Of a stretch of 64,000 bases of DNA, positions 9,804-19,739 are shown one piece after another (within the stretch, counting starts at the first letter, position 1; each line of letters starts with the position of its first letter). The notes beneath the pieces are model-generated. The model saw only the letters and a program-made list of their open reading frames with translations, made no database searches and had not been told where the DNA came from. Position numbers and translations under genes: made by a program. Source of the stretch: Erodium maritimum (Eukaryota > Streptophyta > Magnoliopsida > Geraniales > Geraniaceae); NCBI GenBank assembly GCA_963921825.1, contig OY997590.1, forward strand, positions 50,795,039 through 50,859,038, in the 5' to 3' direction.

Positions 9804-12056
9804 TCAAGTATTTGTTACCACACTGGTACCGAGTCCTAATACAAGGTGAGTAACATCATCAGGCAAAAGACCTTTCTCTTTCATTTCATTCAACAGCTCC
9901 CACGATCTATCTGTATTCCCCAATCTCTTGTACCCATTAATAAGAACAGTGTAAGTTATCACATCAGGATACACTTTATTTTTCTTCATTTTTTCATACA
10001 ACAAATCAGCCATATCTATGCGATTCAACTTGCAGAATCCATCTATTAGAGTGGTATATGTGACAACATTTGGCACAAGGCCTCTACGCCCCATTTGTTT
10101 GAACAACTGCATAGCCTTCTCCATATCCCCAACTTTACAAAACCCATCTATTATAGATGTGTAAGAAATAATATCCGGGCTAATGCCCTTTCGCATCATG
10201 CCCTTGAACAATTTATGTGCCTCCTCGGTTTTGTGGTTCTTACAAAAACTGTTGACAAAAACTGTGTATGTGACAATATCAGGTGCGACCCCAACTTTGA
10301 GCATTCTTGAGTACAACATCAAGGCCTTCTTTAGTTCTAACTGACTTGCAAAACCATGCATAAGGGTAGTGTAATTGACAACTCCCGAATGAACATTCTT
10401 CTTAAGCATTTGAGGAAAAAGTTCGAAAGCTTTTCCTGATTTGCTATCCTTGCAGAGTCTTTTGATAACGGCATTATAAGTATAGGAATCATGGTCGAAA
10501 CCCAGTTCTTTCTTTTCATCCATCAGTCTCAAAGCTTCCTCCAACTCACCCTCCCTACAATACACATCAGCGATTACACCAGAAGCAACAGTATTCAGAG
10601 ACACACCACTTGCTATCATGGCAAGGAAAAGTTCCTTGGCTTTATCGAAGCGACCTATCTTGCAGAACCCACGCATCATACTAGTAAAGTTGTAAACGTT
10701 AGGGGTCACTTTTTTTCTGATCATCTCATTAAAAAGCTCACTGGCTGAATCCATATCACTTTGCATACAAAACCCATTAATCAAGATGTTATAAGCAGTC
10801 TGATCATATTCATAACCAGAAGCTCCAAGATCACGGAACAATTTCAGTGAAATGTCCATTGCTCCACACTTACAGACTGCGCCCAAGAGTGAACTAAAGG
10901 TAAGCAGGGATGGCCTTATGTTATACATTTTCATTTCCTCAATTAACTTGAGACCCTTCTCCACATCTCCGTTCTTGCAAAACTCGTTAATCAAAATGCC
11001 ATAACTAAAATCATCAGGTGCTATCCCACAGCTCTTCATTTCTTCCAAGACCTTTAGTGCTTCATGCAGTTCACCTTTTTGGCAAAACCCATGAAGAATA
11101 GCATTATGGCAATAAGTATTAAGAGGCCGGCCTCTACGTCTCAAATTCTGAATCAAGTTAAAAGCAAACTCAGCGTAACCAGCTCTACACAGACCATGAA
11201 CATAAGTACCATACGTTACAATAGTTGGGGCCAACCCCCTGCTCTCCATTTCCTCAAGAATGTCAGACGCTTGTTTAATATCCACCTCCTGCCCAGAATA
11301 GCCTTTACAATAGAAATTCATCATAATAGTATAGGTGTAAACATTAGGTTCCGAGCCGGAGTTCTTCAAATATTCAAAAACGCTTTTCACAAACTCTGCC
11401 TGATTAGCTTCCACAGAACACTTGAGCAAGAAATTACACGCTCTAATCTCTGGTTTCAGCCCAATCTTCTCAAGTTTCAGAAGCACGTCCATTGCATTCT
11501 CAAGCATTGCATTTGATGAAAAAACCTTCACAAGTTCGTTGATCACAGCAGCCGATCCCTTTGCATCTTTAGGCAAATCCAGCATAAACGGGAACAACTG
11601 GAATGCATCCAAGTTAGCCTCCTTGTAAAAGCAAACAATACCTCTAAGCAGAGCATGTACTTCCTTCAGCTTGTTCTCCCGTGCCAGTACATAGATAATG
11701 ATCTTAAACATGTCAACCGAATGAGCAAAGCCGAGCTCTTTCACAGCCCCAGAGAAGCTCACACTCCTTGCAGCCTCCCAGTTCATAGACTTCACCATCC
11801 TAACCACAATAGCAAACAATTTGGTCCGCCTCAGGATGGGGGGAGCATTAACTTCAGCAACTGGACTATATTCAACATTTAAAGAACACAGCATGGGCTG
11901 TTTTGGAATGCACATAGAATGAACTCGAGCAACAGAACTGCCATCAAACACATGGTCCTCCACTAACATTCCCCTCCTGAAAATGCGTTTTGCATAATTG
12001 TGAAACTGCAAGCCCTTTTCGCCCAAACCTATTCTAAAGATTGAGGTCACGCCCAT
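9804..12056 (-). CDS. P-class pentatricopeptide repeat protein, probably organellar
   Basis: An intronless frame of about 750 codons encodes a PPR protein, a family that binds organellar RNA and acts in its processing, stability or translation. About fifteen 35-residue P-type repeats run from roughly residue 203 to 732 without long gaps. Typical cores include 'NVVTYTTLIDGFCK', 'DIISYTSIIDGFCK' and 'DVITYTVLINGYK'. There is no E, DYW or SMR tail, and the protein ends about 18 residues after the last repeat. I chose the ATG at 12056. The frame extends eleven codons upstream only to a GTG, with an in-frame TGA just beyond that. The N terminus (MGVTSIFRIGLGEKG, then NYAKRIFRRG) is basic and lacks acidic clusters at first, which fits a mitochondrial presequence by inference. 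The specific ortholog is not identified. This is the only large intact gene wholly inside the window. Confidence 0.93.
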   Translation of the reverse strand: MGVTSIFRIGLGEKGLQFHNYAKRIFRRGMLVEDHVFDGSSVARVHSMCIPKQPMLCSLNVEYSPVAEVNAPPILRRTKLFAIVVRMVKSMNWEAARSVSFSGAVKELGFAHSVDMFKIIIYVLARENKLKEVHALLRGIVCFYKEANLDAFQLFPFMLDLPKDAKGSAAVINELVKVFSSNAMLENAMDVLLKLEKIGLKPEIRACNFLLKCSVEANQAEFVKSVFEYLKNSGSEPNVYTYTIMMNFYCKGYSGQEVDIKQASDILEEMESRGLAPTIVTYGTYVHGLCRAGYAEFAFNLIQNLRRRGRPLNTYCHNAILHGFCQKGELHEALKVLEEMKSCGIAPDDFSYGILINEFCKNGDVEKGLKLIEEMKMYNIRPSLLTFSSLLGAVCKCGAMDISLKLFRDLGASGYEYDQTAYNILINGFCMQSDMDSASELFNEMIRKKVTPNVYNFTSMMRGFCKIGRFDKAKELFLAMIASGVSLNTVASGVIADVYCREGELEEALRLMDEKKELGFDHDSYTYNAVIKRLCKDSKSGKAFELFPQMLKKNVHSGVVNYTTLMHGFASQLELKKALMLYSRMLKVGVAPDIVTYTVFVNSFCKNHKTEEAHKLFKGMMRKGISPDIISYTSIIDGFCKVGDMEKAMQLFKQMGRRGLVPNVVTYTTLIDGFCKLNRIDMADLLYEKMKKNKVYPDVITYTVLINGYKRLGNTDRSWELLNEMKEKGLLPDDVTHLVLGLGTSVVTNT

Positions 12057-12547
12057 TAAAAACCAATTCGAGTCTTCGAGCGTCCACACCCGGACTATCT
12101 CTCAGAGACCATTCTCCAATCTACGTTTCCAAAACTCGATTTGCTCAGAAATGGAGAGCACCCACAAACATTACGATCGAAAGAAAAACAAATCGAAAAT
12201 TTGAGGAACACCCAGCTAAGCATACAGTGTGTGGAACAAATAAAGATGCAATATCAATGGGAAAAAAGAAGGTTTATCAATGGTGGATCGGTATGTTTCA
12301 GACGACGAACCTGAGAGAGAGGCTTAGTCGCAAGAGCTTCTCTGCCGGAGGCGCCTTTCTGGTACTCTGTGGTTGAAGAGTTCCTTTTTCATGGGCCAAT
12401 CTGATTCGGCCCTTTGATGGGCTTTCATAGGTAAAGCCTAAGTTTGAGTGTTACAGGGCCTTTTCATACCTGATAATTTACAGGGATAACGGTAAAAAAA
12501 ACTAGGGATGGTAAATATTATTAGTCATGTCTTATTTTTAAAAAAAA
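12057..12547 (-). promoter_or_regulatory. Upstream region of the PPR gene
   Basis: This GC-moderate stretch (to about 12400) probably holds the 5' untranslated region and promoter of the minus-strand PPR gene. A possible splice donor, 'CTCAG|GTTCGT' (minus strand, near 12310-12320), would allow a 5'-UTR intron, but no partner acceptor can be fixed by eye. Left of the MITE at 12558 the sequence becomes A-rich. Confidence 0.35.
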
Positions 12548-12557
12548 TATTAAAAAC

Positions 12558-13756
12558 GAGGAGAAATCAAATACAAATCATGTCTTAACCTAAAAACTAG
12601 AGAACCAATCTAAGTCATCCATTTTAAGAATGAATGGATGAGATGCAATTGAGTAGTTGACTTGTTGACTGCAAAAAAAAAACAGCATTTTTTAATAAGT
12701 GGTAAGGGCTTTTTAGTAAAACTATCATATTTTTTTTTAATCAATTCACTAATTTAATTTTTCCCGCTTCGTTTGAACTCCGATTGGTTCAAACTTGCGC
12801 CATAAGATTTGTTCTTTTAAGAGCTTTAAATCAAGATCAGTCACGAATATATTTTGAAGCACAAAAAAAAATTATTTCGGTGTTGATTTTTTTAAAAAAA
12901 AATCTGGGTAATTTTTATCAACACTTTGCTCTGAATTTATCAACACTTTTACACTGATTTTATCACCTCATTTTCTGAAACTGATCATGTTTTTATCACC
13001 TCATCGCGTGCTTTTTATGAACACTAGTTTTATCAACACTAAACACTAGGTTTATCATTCAATTACATGTGTTTTATCATCCCCATCACATGGTGTTTTT
13101 GAAGCACGAATTTTTTTTTATTTCGGGGTGGTTTTTAAAGAAATTATATCTAGCTAATTTTTATCAACACTTTGCTCTCGTTTTATCAACACTTTACACT
13201 GGTTTTATCAACACTCTACACTGGTTTTATCACTCCATTCTCCAAAAGTGATCATGATTAGTTTATCACACTTATTATCAAAATTGAACATGATTTTTAT
13301 CACCTCAGTACATGTTTTTATCAACATTTAGCACTAGTTTGATACCTCCGATATAAAACATTTATTAGTGAAGATTTATCAACACTCAACATTTTTTTAT
13401 CACTCCGATATACCTTTTTATTTTTGTGCTTCAAAATATATTCATGATTGATCTTGATTTAAAGCCCTTGAAAAAATTAAAATATTGGCGCAAGTTTGAA
13501 GCTAATCGGAGTTCAAACGAATCAAGAAATATTAAATTATTGAATTGGTGAAGAAAAAAATGGACACTTGTCCACATGGCACCATGCTTTTACAATTATG
13601 CCCTTACTTGTGTGAGAAAGGATGAAAGTGGCGTGAGATTGGGTGAAATTTGGGTGATGATGTGGCATCATGGGGAATGTTGGATGTTAGGTGTGTGTGG
13701 CTAGGATTGGTTCTCTAGTTTTTAGGTTAAGAGTGGTTTGTAGCCGATTTCACCTC
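12558..13756. mobile_element. Mutator-like MITE with internal minisatellite, copy 1 (1.2 kb)
   Basis: The ends are 'gaggagaaatc' and 'gatttcacctc'. Subterminal inverted similarity extends through 'cttaacctaaaaactagagaa' on both arms. A 10-bp target duplication with one mismatch flanks it: 'tattaaaaac' (12548-12557) and 'tatcaaaaac' (13757-13766). The arms match those of the copy at 21341-22713, which lies in the opposite orientation. The interior is packed with 'tttatcaacact' repeats. No transposase is encoded. Confidence 0.88.
12910..13420. repeat. Minisatellite of 'tttatcaacact' units
   Basis: Irregular 13-30 bp units combine 'tttatcaacact', 'ttacactggttttatca' and 'atcacctca' phrases, repeated roughly twenty times. 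The same units, reverse-complemented, fill 21690-22350 in the second copy. Short frames here are by-products of the repeat. Confidence 0.8.
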
Positions 13757-13766
13757 TATCAAAAAC

Positions 13767-15919
13767 ATCCTCAAGGTTTCAACCCTACCTCTGCTTTGAC
13801 TTTTGACCATTCCCCTTTCGATCCCTCACACTTCCAATCCTCTACGCCCTCTTCTTCTTCCTTCTTATCTTCTTCACCTTCTTAGGATCTCTATTAATCC
13901 TCGTCAATCTTACTCATCTCCCGCCCCTACTCTGACTCATCTCGAGCTCGAGTCCGGAAAGCTTAGGGTACTTCTTAATGAATCTCCCAAGCTCGGACTC
14001 CTTCGTTCGACACTACGATATCACGACGTTTCTGGCCGAGCACCCAAACTCTTCCTCCCTCATTTCGAACCCAGTTGTCGAAAGCTCATAATTGCCAAGG
14101 CCTTCCACATTTCCTACGGCACGGCCTCCGCGATCTCTATTTGCATAGCTTTCGTGGCTCTGGCTCTCCCTCTGTTCATGGGCGTGTTCAAGGCGCCGAC
14201 CATGAGCTCAATACGCCATGTCTAGAGGAGACTAGAGTTATTTCTCGCCAAGCTCGTACTCCCCTCTCCAGATGTTTTTTTGGATTTGTGGTTTGGTTGC
14301 AGAAAAAATGACAGCGTTGATGTCCTCCCCTCTCCATATTTTTTTTTTTTGGATTTACGATTTGGTTGCAGAAAAATGACGGCGTTGATGCCCTTCCCTC
14401 TCCAGATCCGTTTTTTTTTATTGTTTGGTTGTAGAAATGTTTTGGGACATTTTGAGGATTTAAGAACATTTGAAAGTGGTCATGAGAAAGGGAATGGCTT
14501 CAACGAAAATGGTTTTCATGTGGAATCAAATGGTCATCATAAGGAAATGACGGTGCATCTTGATCACTGGAGACGGTGAGAATGGGTCAAGGGGAGGGGG
14601 GAAGTTCGCCAGATATTGTCTTCTTCTTTTCCTCCGATTCTGGGTTGGGTGTCATCGAAGTTGTCTCTCTGTTGGATTCTTGATCCATCACCGTACATTA
14701 CTAAGTGTTCATCTAACTTTGATTTAGCGTTGACATTCGATGTCTTAAAATTCTCATTTTCAGTAATTGTTTGATTAAGGTTTTGGTTATATTTGTGTGT
14801 GGCAATATTGGGATTGATAGACAACATGGAGGAATGGTGGTTATATTTGGATTTCAGATCCTGTTTTGTTTTTTTGGGAGTGTTCATGTTGTGTTCATTG
14901 TTAGATTTATCTTCTTGTTTGTCTGTGTTGTTTGTGGCTCTTCGGGGTAGGTTTACCTGTTCTTGGTGTTGGTTTTAGTTTTATTTGGGTACCCTTATAA
15001 GTCGACAAGTGATCGTCTTGGGGTTTCCTTTTGTGGATATGTAGCTGGATCTAGCTTGTAACTCCTCTTTCGCCTCAAAAGAGGTTTTAATTTAAATTTG
15101 CATTACCGATCAAAAAGAAATATTGGTTTTGTTTGTATGTATTGGATGATAGAGGTATCAATTTGATTGCAAATTCAAGCTTTGGATTTTTTAATAAAGA
15201 AGAAAGAAAAAAGGAAAAAAAACAAAGATAATAATAATAATAAGTAAAAAATAAAGTAATTTTTTTAATGACGATAGAGCTAGAGACATGGTTCCAAGGA
15301 ACTCGAATAAGGGGTCTCTATGTGTGTATGGGGGGTGGCTTGGTGAAGAGAAAAGGGAGGACGAAAAGCTATTGTGGCTATGGAGTTGCAGAGAAGAAGA
15401 AAAAAAAGACGGTTATAGAAAGAGGAGAAAAAGCCCTAAAGGCTACAATTGTTTTTAGAATTTGGAATATCAATATTTTTATTATAATATTTGAACATTA
15501 TATAAAAAAGGAAACATCACATAACTACCCTTAACTATATGTAATTCTACATGACTACTCTTAACTACCAAATCCGTTTCGGGATAACTTAATTTTTCAA
15601 GTTCTCACTTTATTGAACGATGTTAATTTTTCATCCAAAAACATGTAGAAAGTCCAAAATACCACTTACTTATAATCAACATTTCAAAAAAAAAAATCAA
15701 AACTTATGGAATTACTTTGTGTAATTAATTAATTAATACTACTTCGTTGGGGCGCAGTTTAATAAAAGCACACGTAGACTTAATAAATGTATGTACCAAG
15801 ATTTAAAATAGATGGTGAAACCACCACATCAAGGGCGTGGCTTACGTCGGCGGCCAAGTGAGCCACTTGTACCTCCAATTCTTCTTTGGCCAGCCAAGTG
15901 GGTCACTCAGGATTAATCT
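13767..15919. other. Mixed intergenic DNA; one unassigned open frame
   Basis: The plus-strand frame at 13803-14225 (140 codons) has a hydrophobic segment near its end ('ISICIAFVALALPLFMG') but no domain I recognise. It may be a gene fragment, because the surrounding DNA is more GC-rich than the flanks. The region 14580-15100 is T-rich on the plus strand and resembles untranslated or intronic sequence. The rest (15100-15919) is AT-rich and shows nothing definite. Confidence 0.3.
14262..14440 (+). repeat. Tandem repeat of about 70 bp, 2.5 copies
   Basis: The unit reads roughly 'ccctctccagat', a T-run, 'ggatttgtggtttggttgca' and then 'gaaaaatgacggcgttgatg'. Copies start near 14262, 14328 and 14397, the last one partial. 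The short overlapping frames here arise from this duplication. Confidence 0.75.
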
Positions 15920-16390
15920 GTGATTTGTCCCTTTTTTTTCCCAGTGATTTTGGTCCCTGGCCTTGCCTTTTACGGAATTTGTTTTTTATTTTCTTTTAAT
16001 CTAATAAATTTACGAAATGACTTGTATACCCTTACTAAAACCCAATATAATTTCCCTTTGTATTTTTGGTAGTTTTTCCAAAACTGAATAAGTGAAATGA
16101 CTATTGTATCCTTACTTAAACTTACATATATCATGTTTCTTTTTATGTGAGAACCCTATATTGGAATCAAAATTCCCCGTATTGTGTCAGAATCCTGTTC
16201 GAATTCAAATTTCACGTATTGCGATAAAACCCTCTTCCTTGACGTCTCCAATCCATGGCAGCGCTTCCATATTCGACGACACCCACGACGTAGGTACGTA
16301 CTTTCTGTAGTATGTGTAGATACGTTTGGTAGTTGAATTTGGGGTAGATAGTTAATGCTTATGTTGTTGGAGCAGTATCAGAAGGATTTA

Positions 16391-18460
16391 TGTCACGCCC
16401 CAAATCCGGTTTTTGACCGGACTCGAGACGTGAACTAAAAATAAAATAAATAAAACAACTTTAACGAAATAAGTCTCCAAACATAATTCCAAAACCAATA
16501 ATTCCGGTAACGCGAGTCAAGGCTCGAAAACCAAATAGTAAGGAGTTTAATACAAAAGGAAGTACGTCACTAACAACCCAAATAAATAAAGACTCTCGCC
16601 AGGCTCCCTAGCTCTGAACCGTCCTCTACACCGACTCACAATCGAAACCTGTAAAACAGTAATGAAGGGGGTGAGCTTTCGCTCAGTAGGAAAAAGTAGT
16701 AAAGGTGATGAATTATCCGTTCACCACCATGGGTAACCATCCAATTAGGGCATACTAGAAAGGCACAACAACTAACGACATCCACAGGAATCACATAATC
16801 ACAAACCATACTCACATGATTATAACCACGCTTAATCACATCAATTACCAATCATCAAGCAACAACACACAGTAAAACGCCCCACAAGTCTCGTACATCA
16901 GTCCCCCCCCCCCCCCCCCCCCCGTCACCGGCTTCCATAGCACGACTCCACCATATCGTACCGGAACACACATCCTCGACCTAGATATCTTCTCGGATCA
17001 CACAGCATCGGGGTACAGCTCGGGACCAACGTCTAAGATCACAAGGCAATACGAGAATTAATGCTAATTCAAGTGTGGTTTAAAGAGAGAAATACCCCAA
17101 ACTAACCCCCAATTGCTCAACTTGTCAAAATGGGTCCGGAAGGCCCATTTTGCACGGAATCGGGAAAACGTCCCTCGGGATTTCGAAAATTTCCCTTTTC
17201 GTCTCTATCATTCCTAATTAAAATTACTTGTTCCAACGCACTTGACGGAATCAAATTTCGAGGTCCGAGCGTTCTAAATTCGCAATTAAAGTTTCTAATC
17301 GCATTTTCCGAAATTTCACGAATCACTTCCATAATTCGTTCCGGGCGTGAAATTATCGGCCCGGGGTTCATCCAAGACCACCCAAGCATGACACAACCAA
17401 ACCCCGGCCATGTTGGCCCCACGGCCACACATGGCCATGGGTGGCCGGACCGGACCGGGTCGGTCACGGTTCCATGTGTCTCTCCGACCATGGCCGGTCC
17501 TTCTCCTCCCCGGTGACCGGACTCCAGCGACCGGTCGAAGCTCCGGCGAACCTCCGGTCGTCGAAAAAATACCTCATTTCTCCCAACAAGTTCCTAACTA
17601 GTTCTAGGTTCTCCACAACTCCATTGTTAAGCTCCAAAACTTCAAGATTAACCTCAATCACTCCAAAGTTTCAAGACCCATGGTGGGTTTCATCAAAACC
17701 ACATAAACCCAATGAAGTTTTATCGACAATCTCCACCTTTCTCCATAACTTATCTAATTAAACATTAAGAACCTCAAATTCCTAAAACCCAAGCCTATTT
17801 CATGCATTTTCCATCAAACCCATAACTAGAAATTTAACAAAAGGAAAGTTAAGTGCTTTAATACCTTAGAGAATAGGTAGATGATGAAGAAAATGGAAGA
17901 AAATGAGGTTTTTGGGGTAGAAATCAAGTAAAAGGAGACACTTTTCTTCTCTTCTTCTCCTTTCTTCTTCTTCAAGCTATGGAGGTTTCAAGCTTCCTCT
18001 CTCTTTCTATAGGATTCGGCCAAGGTGAGAATTGTGCTGAAAATTGCCTCAAAAGTGGTTCTTATCCTAAAGGTAGAAATGTCCATTTCGTCCTTTAACC
18101 CCTCTCTCGCTTTTGTCCACAAGTGGGAACCATATGGTCTTTTCTCACCAATTTCTTCCCCTCCAAGCCATCATGGACACGTGTCAATGTGGGGTCCACC
18201 TCTACCCAAAATATCTCAGCTCAAATTAAATTAATTCGTTAAGACTCCTAATTCGACCTAGTTTGACTCGGGTTTGACTTTTTCACAAAAGTAGTCATTT
18301 TAAAGGAAATGACCCAACTAAGCTAACCGTAACGACGGCTAAGCTTTTTGGGTCCCGAAAAGGTCCCGAATGACTCCCGGAGTCATCGGTTGACTTTTCC
18401 AGCGGAAAGTCAACTTTCCCCAAATTTTCCCGGTTCGACCGGATCAACCGTGGGCGACTT
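16391..18460 (-). repeat. Solo LTR of a Ty3-gypsy element (family B)
   Basis: It starts with 'tgtcacgccccaaatccgg', the complement of the LTR end at 553. It contains the same architecture as the gypsy LTR at 26997: a leading 'tgtcacgcccc', a 'ccataattcgttccgggcgtg' block, a CT-rich tract (about 17930-18010), and the 'gtaacgacggctaagcttttt' and 'cggttgacttttcc' blocks near the far end. No internal retroelement sequence adjoins it. The right boundary is uncertain by about 30 bp because the expected 'ttaca' terminus is not clear. It sits inside DUF1985 copy B. Confidence 0.75.
16903..16923 (+). repeat. Poly-C run of 21
   Basis: The homologous position in the LTR end at 1-553 (complement, near 40-45) has only four such bases, so the run is a local expansion or a sequencing or assembly artefact. 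Confidence 0.9.
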
Positions 18461-18667
18461 CCTAAATAGTGTTTAGGGGATATACAGTACACTAAATAGT
18501 GTTTCCAGTACTTCATATCAGGTTTAGGCGACTTCCAATGTGGGGTTTTTATTCGATGTAATCTAACACATTGGGGGAAATTTAATTCCTGGTATGGGGA
18601 AGTTGAGGATAAATGTCATGTTGAAATGAGTTTTGTTCTTTGTAACAAGCAATAATCGTTCAAAAAA

Positions 18668-19739
18668 ATGGAGCTAACCAACAACTTCGAGTATGGACCT
18701 ACCCTACCACCTGGAGCACTACAAAAAGAACCGCCAGTTGTGGAAAGAAACATTGTAATTCTTGATGAGTTGAAGCCATTGTTAACCCAAGAAAGACATT
18801 TTGACACCAAGATGTCGAGTAAAAGCCAACCAATGAGAATTGGAAAGGTCATCCAGATCGGATTGAGGAGGTTAGGAGACAATGATCTACACCTTAACGC
18901 ATTGAAAAGAACTGAATTTGGTCCCTTATTGGCCATACATCTTGACTTATCATGTAAAGTTATGTAGGCGCTTTTGACGAGAGAAGTTGATATCCATGCA
19001 AAAACATCTAAGCGGTGGTTCGTTGTGAACGGGCGACAGGTGAGATTGTCCTTAGAGGAGTATGCACTCATAACGGGGCTGAATTGTGGACGATATGCCC
19101 CACTGATGTGTTGGCCAAAAAATACAAGTCCAATACATTCATGAAGAAACACTTCCCCAAGGAAAAAGAAGAGACTAGTGTGGATAATTTGAAACTGAAA
19201 CTGAAGCAGTTTGTAGATGAAGAAATAAAGGTGGAGTTGCTTTTGCTGGTCGGAGGTGTACGGATACCCAAAGAAATAACCAAGCACAAAATCGATAAAA
19301 GAGCCTTGGAATTAGTGGATGACATAGAACTGTTCGAGCGGTTACCTTGGGGTAGTGATTCCTTGGCATATATGTTAAAAGCATGTAAAGAAGAATTAGT
19401 TATTAGGTAAACAAGGAGTACGAGAGAAACGCAAGACAAAGAGCACAATGACGTATTCTGGATTTGTTTTTCCTATTATGATACACATAATGTCGTTAAT
19501 TATGTGTCTTTACAATTATTTGTACATATAATGTCTCACCAGTTATGTTGTGCGCGTGAAGATATTGGCATTAGAATGCATCCCGGAAGTAAGTCGCAAG
19601 GATAAAAACCACTCGGATATAACCCCTATCCTGACAAAACGTCGTGAAGGCAGCGGACATTTATCCAGGATGTGTAGATGGGAAAAGGCATGTAGTAAAA
19701 TGCCATCATACGCCCTTGTGCAAGAGGCTGTGGACATAT
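18668..19739 (+). pseudogene. DUF1985-domain protein gene, disrupted
   Basis: The reading frame opens at 18668 and runs to an in-frame TAG at 18965. Without a frame change it then continues into a clear DUF1985 core with 'KRWFVVNGRQVRLSLEEYAL' and 'TGLNCGRYAP' (18970-19105). Near 19110 a frameshift moves the rest to another frame, with 'KVELLLLVGG', 'VDDIELFERLPWGSDSLAYM' (to 19410) and, farther on, a 'LALECIPEV' motif (about 19560). These match the usual order in DUF1985 proteins. The last part may be separated by a small intron near 19460-19545. The gene is then cut by the copia LTR at 19740. DUF1985 has no established biochemical function; it occurs mostly in plant transposon-borne proteins. 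Confidence 0.75.

Larger units (their letters stand above)
15920..19739 (+). mobile_element. DUF1985-type element, copy B, split by an LTR
   Basis: The left part (15920-16390) is collinear with copy A at 3720-4520 without its MITE. It is interrupted by a solo LTR (16391 to about 18460) and resumes near 18489 with the counterpart of copy A's 4530 region. The coding part follows. The right end is cut by the copia LTR that begins at 19740. Terminal inverted repeats are not visible, so the element class rests on the DUF1985 protein. Confidence 0.55.

Noticed and set aside
9846-11882. Several plus-strand open frames opposite the PPR gene
   Set aside because: They are antisense shadows of the repeat-rich minus-strand gene and lack domains.
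13069-13251. Short plus-strand open frame inside the first minisatellite MITE
   Set aside because: It is made of the 'tttatcaacact' repeat read through in one frame and has no independent coding signal.
17117-17516. Overlapping open frames of 124 and 128 codons on both strands
   Set aside because: They lie in a GC-rich part of a solo gypsy LTR, no domain is visible, and the same kind of frames appear in the other LTRs.
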